Part shown: positions 1 through 7,559 of the stretch, piece by piece
Position numbering within the stretch: the stretch's first letter is position 1
Layout of the letters: each line of letters starts with the position of its first letter
Assembly: GCF_004208415.1 (NCBI RefSeq)
Contig: NZ_CP035758.1
Coordinates: 3,968,001 to 4,032,000, forward strand
Reading direction: 5' to 3'
DNA length: 64,000 bases
DNA from: Ktedonosporobacter rubrisoli
Lineage (GTDB): Bacteria > Chloroflexota > Ktedonobacteria > Ktedonobacterales > Ktedonobacteraceae
Program-made: the position numbers and the translations under genes
Notes under the pieces: model-generated
Told to the model about the DNA's origin: nothing
The model's database searches: none
The model's input: only the letters and a program-made list of their open reading frames with translations

Positions 1-420
1 CTAATAGAGAGTAAAGGTTTTCCGATGCAGCGCGCCGAATTCTGTGGAGCGCACGCTAGCATGTATGTCATCGACCCCTTTGCTAACATTTATTCCTGCT
101 GGGAACGCACAGGAAACGAGAATATTCGCTCAGGCTATATCACCCGTGAGGGAAAATATGTCTCTTCCCCGCTTGAGGCAATGTGGCGAAGCCGCGATGT
201 GACTACCAATAAAATTTGTCGCAAATGTCGCTACGCCTTGAACTGCGGTGGCGGCTGTGCGGTCTATGCCGAGGGCAGTAGCAACGGGGAAAATGGCATC
301 TTTACCAATCACTGCGACGGCTATGCCGCGCGCTTCCGGGCTAGCGTCGCTGAAGCATATTTAAATCATCTCGCCGGGGTCGAGGCTTCTCCCGTGGTAG
401 AAACCGCCTGCGACCGCTAG
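1..420 (+). CDS. Radical SAM/SPASM peptide maturase, C-terminal part (cut by window start)
   Basis: The reading frame is open from base 1 to TAG at 418-420, so only the last 139 residues are present and the CX3CX2C radical-SAM core lies upstream of the window. The visible part has the cysteine spacing of a SPASM auxiliary [4Fe-4S] domain: an early FCGAH cysteine, a YSCWE cysteine, then CRKCRYALNCGGGCAVYA and a final NHCDGY cysteine. SPASM radical-SAM enzymes typically modify RiPP precursors, for example by forming thioethers. Five precursor-like genes begin 61 bp downstream on the same strand, so this is the likely maturase for them. Substrate and chemistry are inferred from context. Family assignment is strong; the exact subfamily cannot be told without the N-terminus. 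Confidence 0.85.
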   Translation, partial: LIESKGFPMQRAEFCGAHASMYVIDPFANIYSCWERTGNENIRSGYITREGKYVSSPLEAMWRSRDVTTNKICRKCRYALNCGGGCAVYAEGSSNGENGIFTNHCDGYAARFRASVAEAYLNHLAGVEASPVVETACDR

Positions 421-463
421 ATGATTAACCTATACATGACTGTAGTTTGCATCTATTTTTCAG

Positions 464-471
464 AAAGGAGG
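464..471 (+). promoter_or_regulatory. Strong ribosome binding site of first precursor
   Basis: AAAGGAGGT lies 10 bases before the ATG at 482 and sets that start. The later precursor copies have weaker or differently spaced Shine-Dalgarno sequences (AAGGAGG before 712, AGGGAG before 921, AAAGGGAG before 1122, AAAGAGAG before 1331). Confidence 0.6.
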
Positions 472-481
472 TAATACACGC

Positions 482-661
482 ATGTTGTCTACGGATCAGC
501 AGCAAACTGAAGTCGAGATGCTTGCTCTCTCCGACGATTTCTTTAGCGTCGAGGAGCTCGAAGAGCGCCTTGAGCTCGCGACTACGGCTATTGCTAATTC
601 AATAGTAAGGCCAAACGAGACGTGCGGCGCCAATGCTTGTGCCGGCGACCTGGGTTGGTAA
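482..661 (+). CDS. RiPP precursor peptide 1 (two-Cys core variant)
   Basis: This 59-residue peptide is the first of five tandem paralogues. The leader carries the shared acidic block LSDDFFSVEELEERLEL (residues 16-32). The core differs from the others: it has only two cysteines, in CGANACAGDLGW at the C-terminus (C48 and C53), and the first C-x-x-N unit is replaced by a region with RPNET. It still ends in Trp. The start is set by a strong AAAGGAGGT site 10 bases upstream. It sits directly after the SPASM maturase, so it is the likely substrate. The precursor role is inferred from the conserved leader, variable core, tandem duplication and neighbouring maturase; no named precursor family is recognised. 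Confidence 0.8.
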   Translation: MLSTDQQQTEVEMLALSDDFFSVEELEERLELATTAIANSIVRPNETCGANACAGDLGW

Positions 662-711
662 GGCACGCTATCTGAAATATATCTCTCGCAGTATGAAGGA
701 GGACTGGGCCT

Positions 712-882
712 ATGTCTGAAGGCCAGAATGCAGACGAGCAGGAGATGCTTGCTCTCTCCGACGATTTCTTTAGCATCGATGAGCTCGAAGAGCGTATCGA
801 GCTCTCTACGATGATCGTCGATACACTTTGTTTTGCTAATGCCTGCGGCGCCAACGGCTGTGCCGGCAATGTAAATTGGTAA
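712..882 (+). CDS. RiPP precursor peptide 2
   Basis: This 56-residue peptide starts at ATG 712 with AAGGAGG at 696-702. The conserved leader block is slightly diverged (SDDFFSIDELEERIEL). The C-terminal core holds three cysteines in consecutive C-x-x-N units: CFAN, CGAN and CAGN, ending NVNW. It lacks the penultimate Gly of copies 1, 3, 4 and 5. The predicted product is a small Cys/Asn/Gly-rich peptide cut from the acidic leader after modification. The call rests on paralogy with the neighbouring copies. Confidence 0.82.
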   Translation: MSEGQNADEQEMLALSDDFFSIDELEERIELSTMIVDTLCFANACGANGCAGNVNW

Positions 883-920
883 GTGACATTCAAGAACTTA
901 TCAGGGAGATGTTCTAAATA

Positions 921-1091
921 ATGGAAGATATACTTTCAGGCGAACAAGAAATGCTTGCCCTCTCCGACGATTTCTACAGCGTCGAGGAGCTTGAAGAGCG
1001 CCTTGAGCTCGCTACCGCTACTGTTGATACTCTCTGCATTGGCAATGCTTGCGGCGCTAACGGCTGCGCAGGCAACTATAACGGCTGGTAA
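921..1091 (+). CDS. RiPP precursor peptide 3
   Basis: This 56-residue peptide starts at ATG 921, with AGGGAG at 903-908. The leader contains LSDDFYSVEELEERLEL, followed by ATATVDTL. The core reads CIGNACGANGCAGNYNGW: three C-x-x-N units spaced by one small residue, then an aromatic end. It is the closest to a consensus of the five copies, and its nucleotide sequence is nearly the same as copies 4 and 5 over the leader, which indicates recent tandem duplication. Confidence 0.83.
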   Translation: MEDILSGEQEMLALSDDFYSVEELEERLELATATVDTLCIGNACGANGCAGNYNGW

Positions 1092-1121
1092 GCAACTGAT
1101 TTAAAGGGAGACATCAAAGCT

Positions 1122-1307
1122 ATGAAGATTGATGAGCAGAACCAGCAGGAACAGGAGATGCTTGCCCTCTCCGACGATTTCTTTAGCGTCGAGGAGCTTG
1201 AAGAGCGCCTTGAGCTCGCTGCTGTCTCTGTAGTTGACTCACTCTGCACGGGTAATGCCTGCGGCGGTAATGCCTGCGGCGGCAACTATAATGGCAGCGG
1301 CTGGTAA
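1122..1307 (+). CDS. RiPP precursor peptide 4
   Basis: This 61-residue peptide, the longest copy, starts at ATG 1122 with AAAGGGAG at 1103-1110. The leader has the conserved SDDFFSVEELEERLEL block. The core CTGNACGGNACGGNYNGSGW keeps three C-x-x-N units but uses Gly-Gly before Asn in the last two, and has two extra residues (GS) near the end. The core therefore tolerates insertion after the last unit, while the C-x-x-N spacing is fixed. Confidence 0.83.
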   Translation: MKIDEQNQQEQEMLALSDDFFSVEELEERLELAAVSVVDSLCTGNACGGNACGGNYNGSGW

Positions 1308-1330
1308 TTGAAAGAGAGACAAGCATAGTC

Positions 1331-1507
1331 ATGACACGCGAACCCGATCATCTAGATGAGCAGGAGATACTTACACTCTCCGACGATTTCTACAGCGTCG
1401 AGGAGCTCGAAGAGCGTCTTGAGCTCGCTACCGCTACTGTTGATACGCTCTGTATCGGCAATGCCTGTGGCGCTAACGGCTGCGTTGCCAACGGCAATGG
1501 CTGGTAG
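1331..1507 (+). CDS. RiPP precursor peptide 5
   Basis: This 58-residue peptide starts at ATG 1331 and ends at TAG 1505-1507. The N-terminal end is diverged (MTREPDHLDEQEILTL) before the shared SDDFYSVEELEERLEL leader. The core reads CIGNACGANGCVANGNGW with three C-x-x-N units. It is the last copy in the array; a 224-bp gap with inverted repeats separates it from the terpenoid-synthase-like gene. Confidence 0.82.
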   Translation: MTREPDHLDEQEILTLSDDFYSVEELEERLELATATVDTLCIGNACGANGCVANGNGW

Positions 1508-1574
1508 CCACCAAAGCCCTGCCAAGCACTCTTAAGTAGAATAAAGGGAAGAGCGGGTATGTAACCTTTGTTCT

Positions 1575-1646
1575 GGCTACACAACTGCAGTTATAGAGAA
1601 GTATGGCTAACGTTGTGTAGCCCTGGTAGCCAGGCTCTCGGCTGCC
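1575..1646 (+). promoter_or_regulatory. Inverted repeats between precursor array and synthase gene
   Basis: A perfect 11-bp inverted repeat, GGCTACACAAC at 1575-1585 and GTTGTGTAGCC at 1612-1622, encloses 26 bases. A second short hairpin (GGTAGCC 1625-1631 with GGCTGCC 1640-1646, one G-U pair) follows and runs into TTTCT. This could be a partial terminator that gives high precursor and low enzyme mRNA, or a processing stem. The function is inferred. Confidence 0.45.
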
Positions 1647-1731
1647 TTTCTGGGAGAAAGTGGGCTTCGCTACGCCTTCCCTGGTAAATTCGTTTATATT
1701 CTTTTTTTCTGGCCTGGAGGATTACATAACA

Positions 1732-3830
1732 ATGGTGATGCCTCAATCAATAACCGAGCAAACCTTGCGCTCATTTGCGATAGATATTTTTTCCCCCACG
1801 ATTATTGAAGCTGGACAACGCGCCAAAGCGCTTACAGAACAGATTAGGCGAGAATGGGAGGCGGATACCAACAAGGATATCACCTTTGGCACTCAGCATG
1901 AAATCAGTATGTATAATTGTTACCCATACTTGTTCCTTGAGGCTTTTCCCGCTATTCCCCCGAAAAACTTGCAGATTTTACCCTGGCCGCCAATCTCTAT
2001 GCTAACTCGGCCTTTATGACTGATAGGATTCTCGATCTCAGCTTACAGGCCCATCAAGCTGCCGAATTCATGCTTCTGGTGACCGCCTTCCAGACCGAGG
2101 CGCAATCGCTTCTCCATCAACTTTTTTCCCCCTCGTCTTCCTTCTGGCCTCGTTTCCGCGCCTATATGATCAAGTACTTTCAGGCCTGCATGCAGGAGAA
2201 AAAATTTGTGCGCGGCGAGCAATCCTGGCAAACCTATGATGAAAATTTTGCCTGGGAATTAGTGAGCGCCAAGTGCGGCATGAGCCAGGCCGTGATCTCC
2301 GGGCTGGCTGCATTATCGGGAGATGAGCAACATCTGGAAGCGCTCACCAGATCTATCAGCCTCTATAACTTTGCCCATCAAATGCTCGATGATCTCTGCG
2401 ATTGGAAAGATGATTATCTCAGTCAATCTCCCTCGCTCCTGCTCTGCAGCATCTTAAAAGAGCGTCCCACAAAGCCTGAGCGAGCAGACATAGCAGCTCT
2501 GGCCCGCAAAATGTATTACGAAGATCATGCCAGCAGAATACTTCAATTAGCCCTTGATGCGCTCCATCAATCAATCGAACTCGTCCCGGATAACCTGCCC
2601 TGGCTCCATCTACAAATTAAGCTACGCGAACGCTGCGAGGGCATCCTTAATGATATCGGTAAGATTACCGAGATGAATCGTCACCGGGCCAAGAAACAGC
2701 CAAAGTTTCTTCTCGAACTGCCAGCCGCGCAGACCCAGACTCAGCAACTTGCCTGGCAAGGCCTACGCTATATCGTCCAGCAGTGGCACAAAGGATTTAG
2801 CGAAGCACGCAGGGTAACGCGCTTCCCTTATAGCGAGGGTTTTACCGGGCGCAGTGAGGTGCAGTATGCCGATATCTTTCAGCGCGCACTGATGGCTGAA
2901 ATTCTTCACGATGCGGCGCAAACCTTCTCCCTTGATCTCCAAACTATCCTTGACTACGAAGCTGACTATTTAGTCGAGAGCCGTTGCCGCGATGGTGTAG
3001 GTGGTTGGAGCTACTTCCCTGATCTGCCCGAGCTTGCGCCCGATGCCGATGATCTCGCACAAATTATACAGGTCTTGCTTTTGCGCAAGCGTCGGGAGGA
3101 TATTGCCAGCTATTGTGAGGGTCCGCTGCAAATTCTGCTACGCGATGGCAAGCTTGCCGATGGGGCCTTCGAGACCTGGATTATCCCGGCCAGCAATCGC
3201 ACACCGAAGCAGGAGCGCCAGGCTTATTATGCCGAGCACGGTTGGGGCAGAACAGCAGATGTGGATGTCCTGGCAAATCTGTTTTATGCCCTCGCCCTCT
3301 ACGATCAGGCCCGCTTTGCAGACATCATCAGAGCTGGTACAGAGTACATTGAGCGGCAACAAGAAGCAGACGGAAGTTGGAGCAGCAAGTGGTATCATGG
3401 GCCGTTTTATGGCACTTATGTAACGCTGCGCCTGCTAGAAGAGGTCAAACCCGCTTCGGCCACCATTGAGCGTGCGCGCACATTTCTGCTCAACAGTCAA
3501 CGCGAAAATGGAAGCTGGGGCATGCCCGAAGCTGATGGTGACGCCCTCCATACGGCCCTTGCTCTGCTCTGCTGGGCCTCTCTCGCTCGACTCGCTAAAT
3601 TAGGCGATGCGGCACAGGTTATTCAAAAGGGCCTGACCTATCTGCAAGCTAGCTACGATGAGTCCGAACAGGCCTGGCTGCGCTACGAATTTATTCGCAT
3701 GACCAGAAGACAGCCCTATGGAGACAGAACCTATGGAAGTAAGACGATGACCACAGCGTACGTGCTTAAGGCTGCGGCCGCCTGGCATAGGCTACAAGAT
3801 CGGCTCACAGATTCCAGATATCAGGCATAA
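1732..3830 (+). pseudogene. Terpenoid-synthase-like protein: alpha-type prenyl synthase region plus squalene-cyclase-like region (frameshifted)
   Basis: The gene starts at ATG 1732 with GGAGG at 1716-1720. The frame breaks at a run of five C at 1957-1961. Adding one C joins the first 76 codons to the long downstream frame, through PEKLADFTLAANLYANSAF, giving about 699 residues. The N-terminal third resembles all-helical prenyl/terpene synthases: a degenerate first Asp motif (DRILD) and a second one, LDDLCDWKDD. The C-terminal half resembles squalene/hopene and class II terpene cyclases: GGWSYF, a DxDD motif (DADD) and QW-like repeats (QEADGSW, RENGSWG). Such an alpha plus beta/gamma layout suggests making or cyclising a prenyl diphosphate. 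Its place between RiPP precursors and proteases is unusual. LanC-like or protein prenyltransferase ancestry is less likely, because DxDD is intact and no zinc ligands are seen. Confidence 0.72.
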
Positions 3831-3846
3831 TATGGAGACTGCAGAT

Positions 3847-4605
3847 ATGAAGATTGCAGGCCGCATTGTTCTGGCCATCCTTGGGCCGCTAGTGACCGTC
3901 GCCCTTTTCATCATGCCAGTCCTGCTCTTTCATGCATATAGCTGGCTTAAAGTCGCTATCTATATCGGAGAAATTAGCGGCGCGCTGTTGCTCATTGGCT
4001 GGTATCGCAAGACTACCAGCCTGGACTTTGGTCTTAAAATAATTGGCTCATGGTCTGGACTGCTCTGGTGCATCCTTTATCTGTTTATCCGCGTGGCCGC
4101 CTGGATCGTACTCATACCGCAGGTGAGGATCGAAACGAACTGGCACATCCTGCTCATCCAAGCTGGCTTCTTCCTTCTCCTCAACGCCATGGGAGAAGAA
4201 ATCCATTTCCGCGGGCTTCTTTTCAGTTCGCTTTCAAGCGGGCTGTGGTCGCGCTCCGTCCTGATAGCAGCCTTTGTCTCCTCGGGAATCTTCGCCTTAT
4301 TCCATATCCTTGATTTCCTGTCCTCGGGCTGGCTATGGTTCTTTCTCATTGCCTGCGATGGCCTTGCTCTCTGCGCCATCAGAATAAAGACAAAAAGTGT
4401 TTTCTGGTCAGTCCTGGTACATGGAATCTTGAATCTGTGCACTGGATCTCTCTTTATCGGCGCGCAGACAGTCGATGATGCAGTCGTCTATCTCTACATG
4501 GCGGTAGTGGTCATCATCGATCTCTTATTCTTTATCTTCCTGTTCAATCAGGCTCATCGGCAGCAGGAGCAAGCTGGAGCGCTTATTCCGTCACAAGCAT
4601 CTTGA
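3847..4605 (+). CDS. CPBP family intramembrane metalloprotease (CAAX protease/bacteriocin-processing type)
   Basis: This polytopic membrane protein of about 252 residues has the CPBP/Abi motifs: GEEIHFRGLLF (the EExxxR glutamates), LFHILDF (first His) and VLVHGILN (second His). The family cleaves prenylated proteins or serves in bacteriocin maturation or self-immunity. ATG 3847 is preferred because TGGAG at 3833-3837 lies 9 bases upstream; ATG 3832, two bases after the previous stop, is an alternative that adds METAD. It overlaps the TTG-initiated form of the next gene, so the cluster is likely one operon. A role in peptide processing or immunity is inferred from context. The CAAX-protease link is notable next to a prenyl-type synthase. 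Confidence 0.8.
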   Translation: MKIAGRIVLAILGPLVTVALFIMPVLLFHAYSWLKVAIYIGEISGALLLIGWYRKTTSLDFGLKIIGSWSGLLWCILYLFIRVAAWIVLIPQVRIETNWHILLIQAGFFLLLNAMGEEIHFRGLLFSSLSSGLWSRSVLIAAFVSSGIFALFHILDFLSSGWLWFFLIACDGLALCAIRIKTKSVFWSVLVHGILNLCTGSLFIGAQTVDDAVVYLYMAVVVIIDLLFFIFLFNQAHRQQEQAGALIPSQAS

Positions 4606-4622
4606 TTATAAAGGTTTGTCGT

Positions 4623-5846
4623 ATGCAAGAGATCGTTATCTTCTCCGAATTTATCGATCAGATCATTGTCGATAACTTCGGAAAAACTCCGCGCTATATC
4701 GCTGTCAGTCGTAACAAGAAACATATAGAGCTATCGCCACTGGCTTATGAGCTGCTGAAAAAAGTTGCCGCTGGCGACTCTTTTAGCGCGATTGCCCAAG
4801 GAGTCAGCACGGCCGGAAAGGCTCATGTTTCTGCAGACGAAGTGCAGAAAGCCTACGAAACCATTATCGCAAAAATCAAAAAAATAGATGGAGATCAACA
4901 GACGAGGCAAAAAGATTTCTGGCTAAAATTCTCCCTTGTTCCCGCCTCGCGTGTACAGCAATTTGCCTCTTTACTGACTTTTCTCTTTCAGGCGCCTATA
5001 GCATTCAGCCTGCTCAGCGCTCTGGTTATTCTTCTTGCCTGTGCCCTAAAACAGGGCTTATCCCAGATCATTCTGCAACCCGATCCGCTCACGCTATTAC
5101 TCGCCTATAGCCTTTTTCTCATCTCACTACTTATGCACGAATTTGGCCATAGCAGCGCCTGTGTAAAGGGCGGCATCAAGCCCAGCGAAATAGGCCTGGC
5201 CGTATATCTGATATTTCCAGTATTTTATAGCGATGTCAGCGCGTCCTGGCAGTTGAGCCGCTGGCGCAAGGTTCGTGTGGATACGGCAGGAGTGTACTTT
5301 CAGCTCTGCGCGGCAGTGCTCTATCTACTGATCTGGCTCATTGCCAGGCAACCGGCATTTCAGCTAGCGCTGGCGATGATTCTAGGCAGTTGCCTGTTTT
5401 CGCTCAATCCTTTTTTAAAGTTTGATGGGTATTGGGTTTTAAGTGATTTGTTTGGCATTGCCAACCTCTACAAACAACCGGCCTATCTCATTAGCTACTT
5501 TTATTGGACGCGCATACAAAAGCAGAAGCGCACCCTACGCTGGTCTCCCGCAACTTGTGTATTTATTCTCATCTATGGTCTGCTGAAAGCCGGCTTCTGG
5601 ATCTACTTGCTTGCCTTCTCGCTGCCATTTCTATGGCAAACGGCCCTTAGCTATCCTTTGCTCATTACACATACGTTTGCACATCTACAGCATAGTGCCA
5701 GGCTATCTCTGCTCACAGATCTACAGAGCCTGGTCACTGGCGGACTTTTTCTACTTCTATGGGGTGGTGGGCTTGGTCGTCTCTGTTTCCCTACAGTGAT
5801 ACGCTTCATAAAGCAGGGCAGAGCGAGGCGAGCAGAGATAGAGTAG
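4623..5846 (+). CDS. M50 family membrane metalloprotease with PqqD-like N-terminal domain
   Basis: The product has 407 residues. The first ~90 residues look like a PqqD-type winged-helix domain (strand, 'ELSPLAYELLKKV' helix, then a second helical pair), which in RiPP systems binds leader peptides. Membrane segments follow, with the zinc-protease motif HEFGH (residues 172-176) and the downstream LKFDGYWVLSD motif of the YydH/SpoIVFB-like M50 group. It is expected to remove the leader or export-process the peptide in the membrane. ATG 4623 is chosen, with AAAGG 8 bases upstream; a TTG at 4602 would overlap the previous stop. The gene ends 16 bp from the convergent glk gene, which closes the RiPP locus. 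Confidence 0.82.
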   Translation: MQEIVIFSEFIDQIIVDNFGKTPRYIAVSRNKKHIELSPLAYELLKKVAAGDSFSAIAQGVSTAGKAHVSADEVQKAYETIIAKIKKIDGDQQTRQKDFWLKFSLVPASRVQQFASLLTFLFQAPIAFSLLSALVILLACALKQGLSQIILQPDPLTLLLAYSLFLISLLMHEFGHSSACVKGGIKPSEIGLAVYLIFPVFYSDVSASWQLSRWRKVRVDTAGVYFQLCAAVLYLLIWLIARQPAFQLALAMILGSCLFSLNPFLKFDGYWVLSDLFGIANLYKQPAYLISYFYWTRIQKQKRTLRWSPATCVFILIYGLLKAGFWIYLLAFSLPFLWQTALSYPLLITHTFAHLQHSARLSLLTDLQSLVTGGLFLLLWGGGLGRLCFPTVIRFIKQGRARRAEIE

Positions 5847-5862
5847 TTTTACCGCTTCGTGC

Positions 5863-6846
5863 TCATATTTCAAAGCCGCGACAGGCAGCTCCCAGCAGAG
5901 CCAGCTTGGGATTAAGCACCACATGGACCGGGATATTGGTCATCATCTCAGCAAAGCGTCCTTTATTTTTGAAGGACTGCATAAATTGTTCTTCCTTTAA
6001 GTATGACAGGATGCGCGGCGGTATTCCTCCGCCCAGATATACTCCACCCGTAGCCAATACTTTCAAGGCAAGATTACCGGCCTCGGCCCCCAGAATAGCA
6101 ACCAGCATGCTTACAGCAGCCTGGCTACGTTCTGATACTCGCTCCACATCAAGGGCGGCCTGCACAATCAACGGCGTGTGATCGCCCTGGGCATCTAATT
6201 GCTCAGTTACCCAGGCATGCTCTTTTAGCGGCGTACACTCACGCATATAGGCATAGACGTTTGGCAAGCCTTTACCCGAACAAACCAATTCATAACTTAC
6301 ATGCCCATAGCGCTTCCAAAGGTAGCGCAATAAATCCAGCTCAGCTTCATTAGTAGGCGCGAAGTCGGCATGGCCACCTTCTGAAGGGAAAGCCTGATAG
6401 CGCGTCCCATTCCAGGTTAGAAATGCTTCCCCTAGCCCGGTTCCAGGGGCAATCACAGCAAGTGTCCCATGCGCTTCAGGCTGGCCTTCATTTAGGGTGT
6501 AGACATCCTCAGCCTCCAACAAAGGGATCGCATGGGCCATTGCATCCAGATCATTCATCAAATGTACCGCTGGAATCTTGAGCTCTCTCTGTAACCTTTC
6601 TTTATCCAGCTCCCAGGGAAGATTTGTCACCTTGGCCTTGCCTTCGATCACCGGTCCGGCCACTCCAAAGCATGCAGCTTCTACCCGCACATCGTTTTGA
6701 GACAAAAAAGTATGGATCAGTTCCTCTAAACTGCTGTATTGCGCACTGGGAAAAGTAGCTTCCAGTACTGGTTTTCGGATCTCTGCTTCAGATGAAAAAA
6801 TCGCCAGGTTCGACTTCGTTCCGCCTATATCACCAGCCAATAACAT
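5863..6846 (-). CDS. glk: Glucokinase
   Basis: This cytoplasmic enzyme phosphorylates glucose to glucose-6-phosphate with ATP. The 328-residue product matches the bacterial Glk family (about 320 residues). Visible motifs are the phosphate-binding GDIGGTK (5-11), the catalytic ND pair (98-99), APGTGLGEA (133-141) and SEGGHADFAP (155-164). The start at 6846 (MLLAGDIGG) is preferred over an upstream in-frame ATG at 6897, because GGAAAGG lies 12 bases before it and the family begins at this point. No ROK zinc-binding CxCGxxGC motif is seen, so this is the Glk rather than the ROK type. It is monocistronic and convergent with the RiPP operon. Confidence 0.93.
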   Translation of the reverse strand: MLLAGDIGGTKSNLAIFSSEAEIRKPVLEATFPSAQYSSLEELIHTFLSQNDVRVEAACFGVAGPVIEGKAKVTNLPWELDKERLQRELKIPAVHLMNDLDAMAHAIPLLEAEDVYTLNEGQPEAHGTLAVIAPGTGLGEAFLTWNGTRYQAFPSEGGHADFAPTNEAELDLLRYLWKRYGHVSYELVCSGKGLPNVYAYMRECTPLKEHAWVTEQLDAQGDHTPLIVQAALDVERVSERSQAAVSMLVAILGAEAGNLALKVLATGGVYLGGGIPPRILSYLKEEQFMQSFKNKGRFAEMMTNIPVHVVLNPKLALLGAACRGFEI

Positions 6847-7437
6847 TGCACGCTTCTGCCTTTCCAATTCGATATTCAATAGAGAAACCGCCCTCATTAT
6901 ACTCTGTTCTTTGTTGCTAAAACAGGGCGTCCTTAAGGCAAGCTTACATAAGTCGTCCTGCTAAGGCAAGCTGGTTTGTATCTCGCCGTTTTAAATGGCT
7001 TCTGATATTCCCTCTTCCATCCTACCTTTTGCTCAGATTCTTCATCTATCTCAGCTAACATAGCGCACACCTGGATATAGGCAATCTTTCCTATATCTAC
7101 GCCTTGCATATAGTGCATAGAAATTTCCCAAAAATTGCCTTATAAAATACGTTATTTCTATTTTCTTTGCTATCATACGATGCTTGCCTCTATCAGCACC
7201 AGCAGCTACAATAATCCTTATGGATCAGTGTTCCTTTTCGCGCAGCTGATCAGGGTAGTTGCCCATCAATAGAAGAAAGGAGGGAGGAAGCTTAGCACCA
7301 GGCAGGCAAAGAAAAGGCTGTTTTACTTGTATTCCTTACCCAATACATTTCCCCATTTAGATATGTGAGAGCACCTGCTCCGTCAGTATGACATAATTTA
7401 CCCGGTAAAGGCCTCGTGAGAACATAGGAGGGAATAT
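6847..7437. other. Intergenic, no supported gene
   Basis: This A+T-rich stretch lies between glk and the IS-disrupted gene. A 61-codon minus-strand frame at 6933-7118 has no ribosome site or recognisable sequence. A purine-rich AGAAAGGAGGGAGG at about 7271-7286 resembles a ribosome site but no start codon follows. The short direct repeat AAGGCAAGCT occurs twice at about 6935-6975. Confidence 0.5.
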
Positions 7438-7506
7438 ATGCGTCTCCAGGACAGGCTTCAGATTTGTCTGCTAGCTCTAGTCAGCAGATATCCAGCGCAC
7501 AATGTA
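7438..7506 (+). pseudogene. 5' fragment of a small gene split by the insertion sequence
   Basis: ATG 7438 follows AGGAGGG (7426-7432). Twenty-three codons are open (MRLQDRLQICLLALVSRYPA...) and run exactly up to the left IS end at 7507. The same codon phase resumes at 9036 right after the right IS end. The fragment is the N-terminus of a protein of about 110 residues of unknown function. Confidence 0.55.
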
Positions 7507-7531
7507 GGGTTCTAGCCAAAACGTGGGGCTA
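7507..7531 (+). repeat. Left terminal inverted repeat of the IS
   Basis: It starts GGGTTCTAGCCAAAACG and pairs with the right end at 9011-9035; mismatches fall at positions 6, 8, 9 and 18 of 25. Confidence 0.85.
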
Positions 7532-7559
7532 AGCTCAAGCACAGGGAGGCCATGGAGCA

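Noticed and set aside
482..1507. Precursors as class I lanthipeptides
   Set aside because: The cores have almost no Ser/Thr next to their Cys residues, and no LanB/LanC gene is visible; Asn at +3 fits SPASM thioether chemistry better.
1957..1968. Programmed -1 frameshifting at CCCCCGAAAAAC in the synthase gene
   Set aside because: The zero-frame codons (CCC CCG, AAA AAC) do not fit an X-XXY-YYZ slippery heptamer, and three other genes show the same one-base loss, so an indel or sequence error is simpler.
6933..7118. 61-codon minus-strand frame upstream of glk
   Set aside because: No ribosome site, no homology pattern, A+T-rich intergenic composition.
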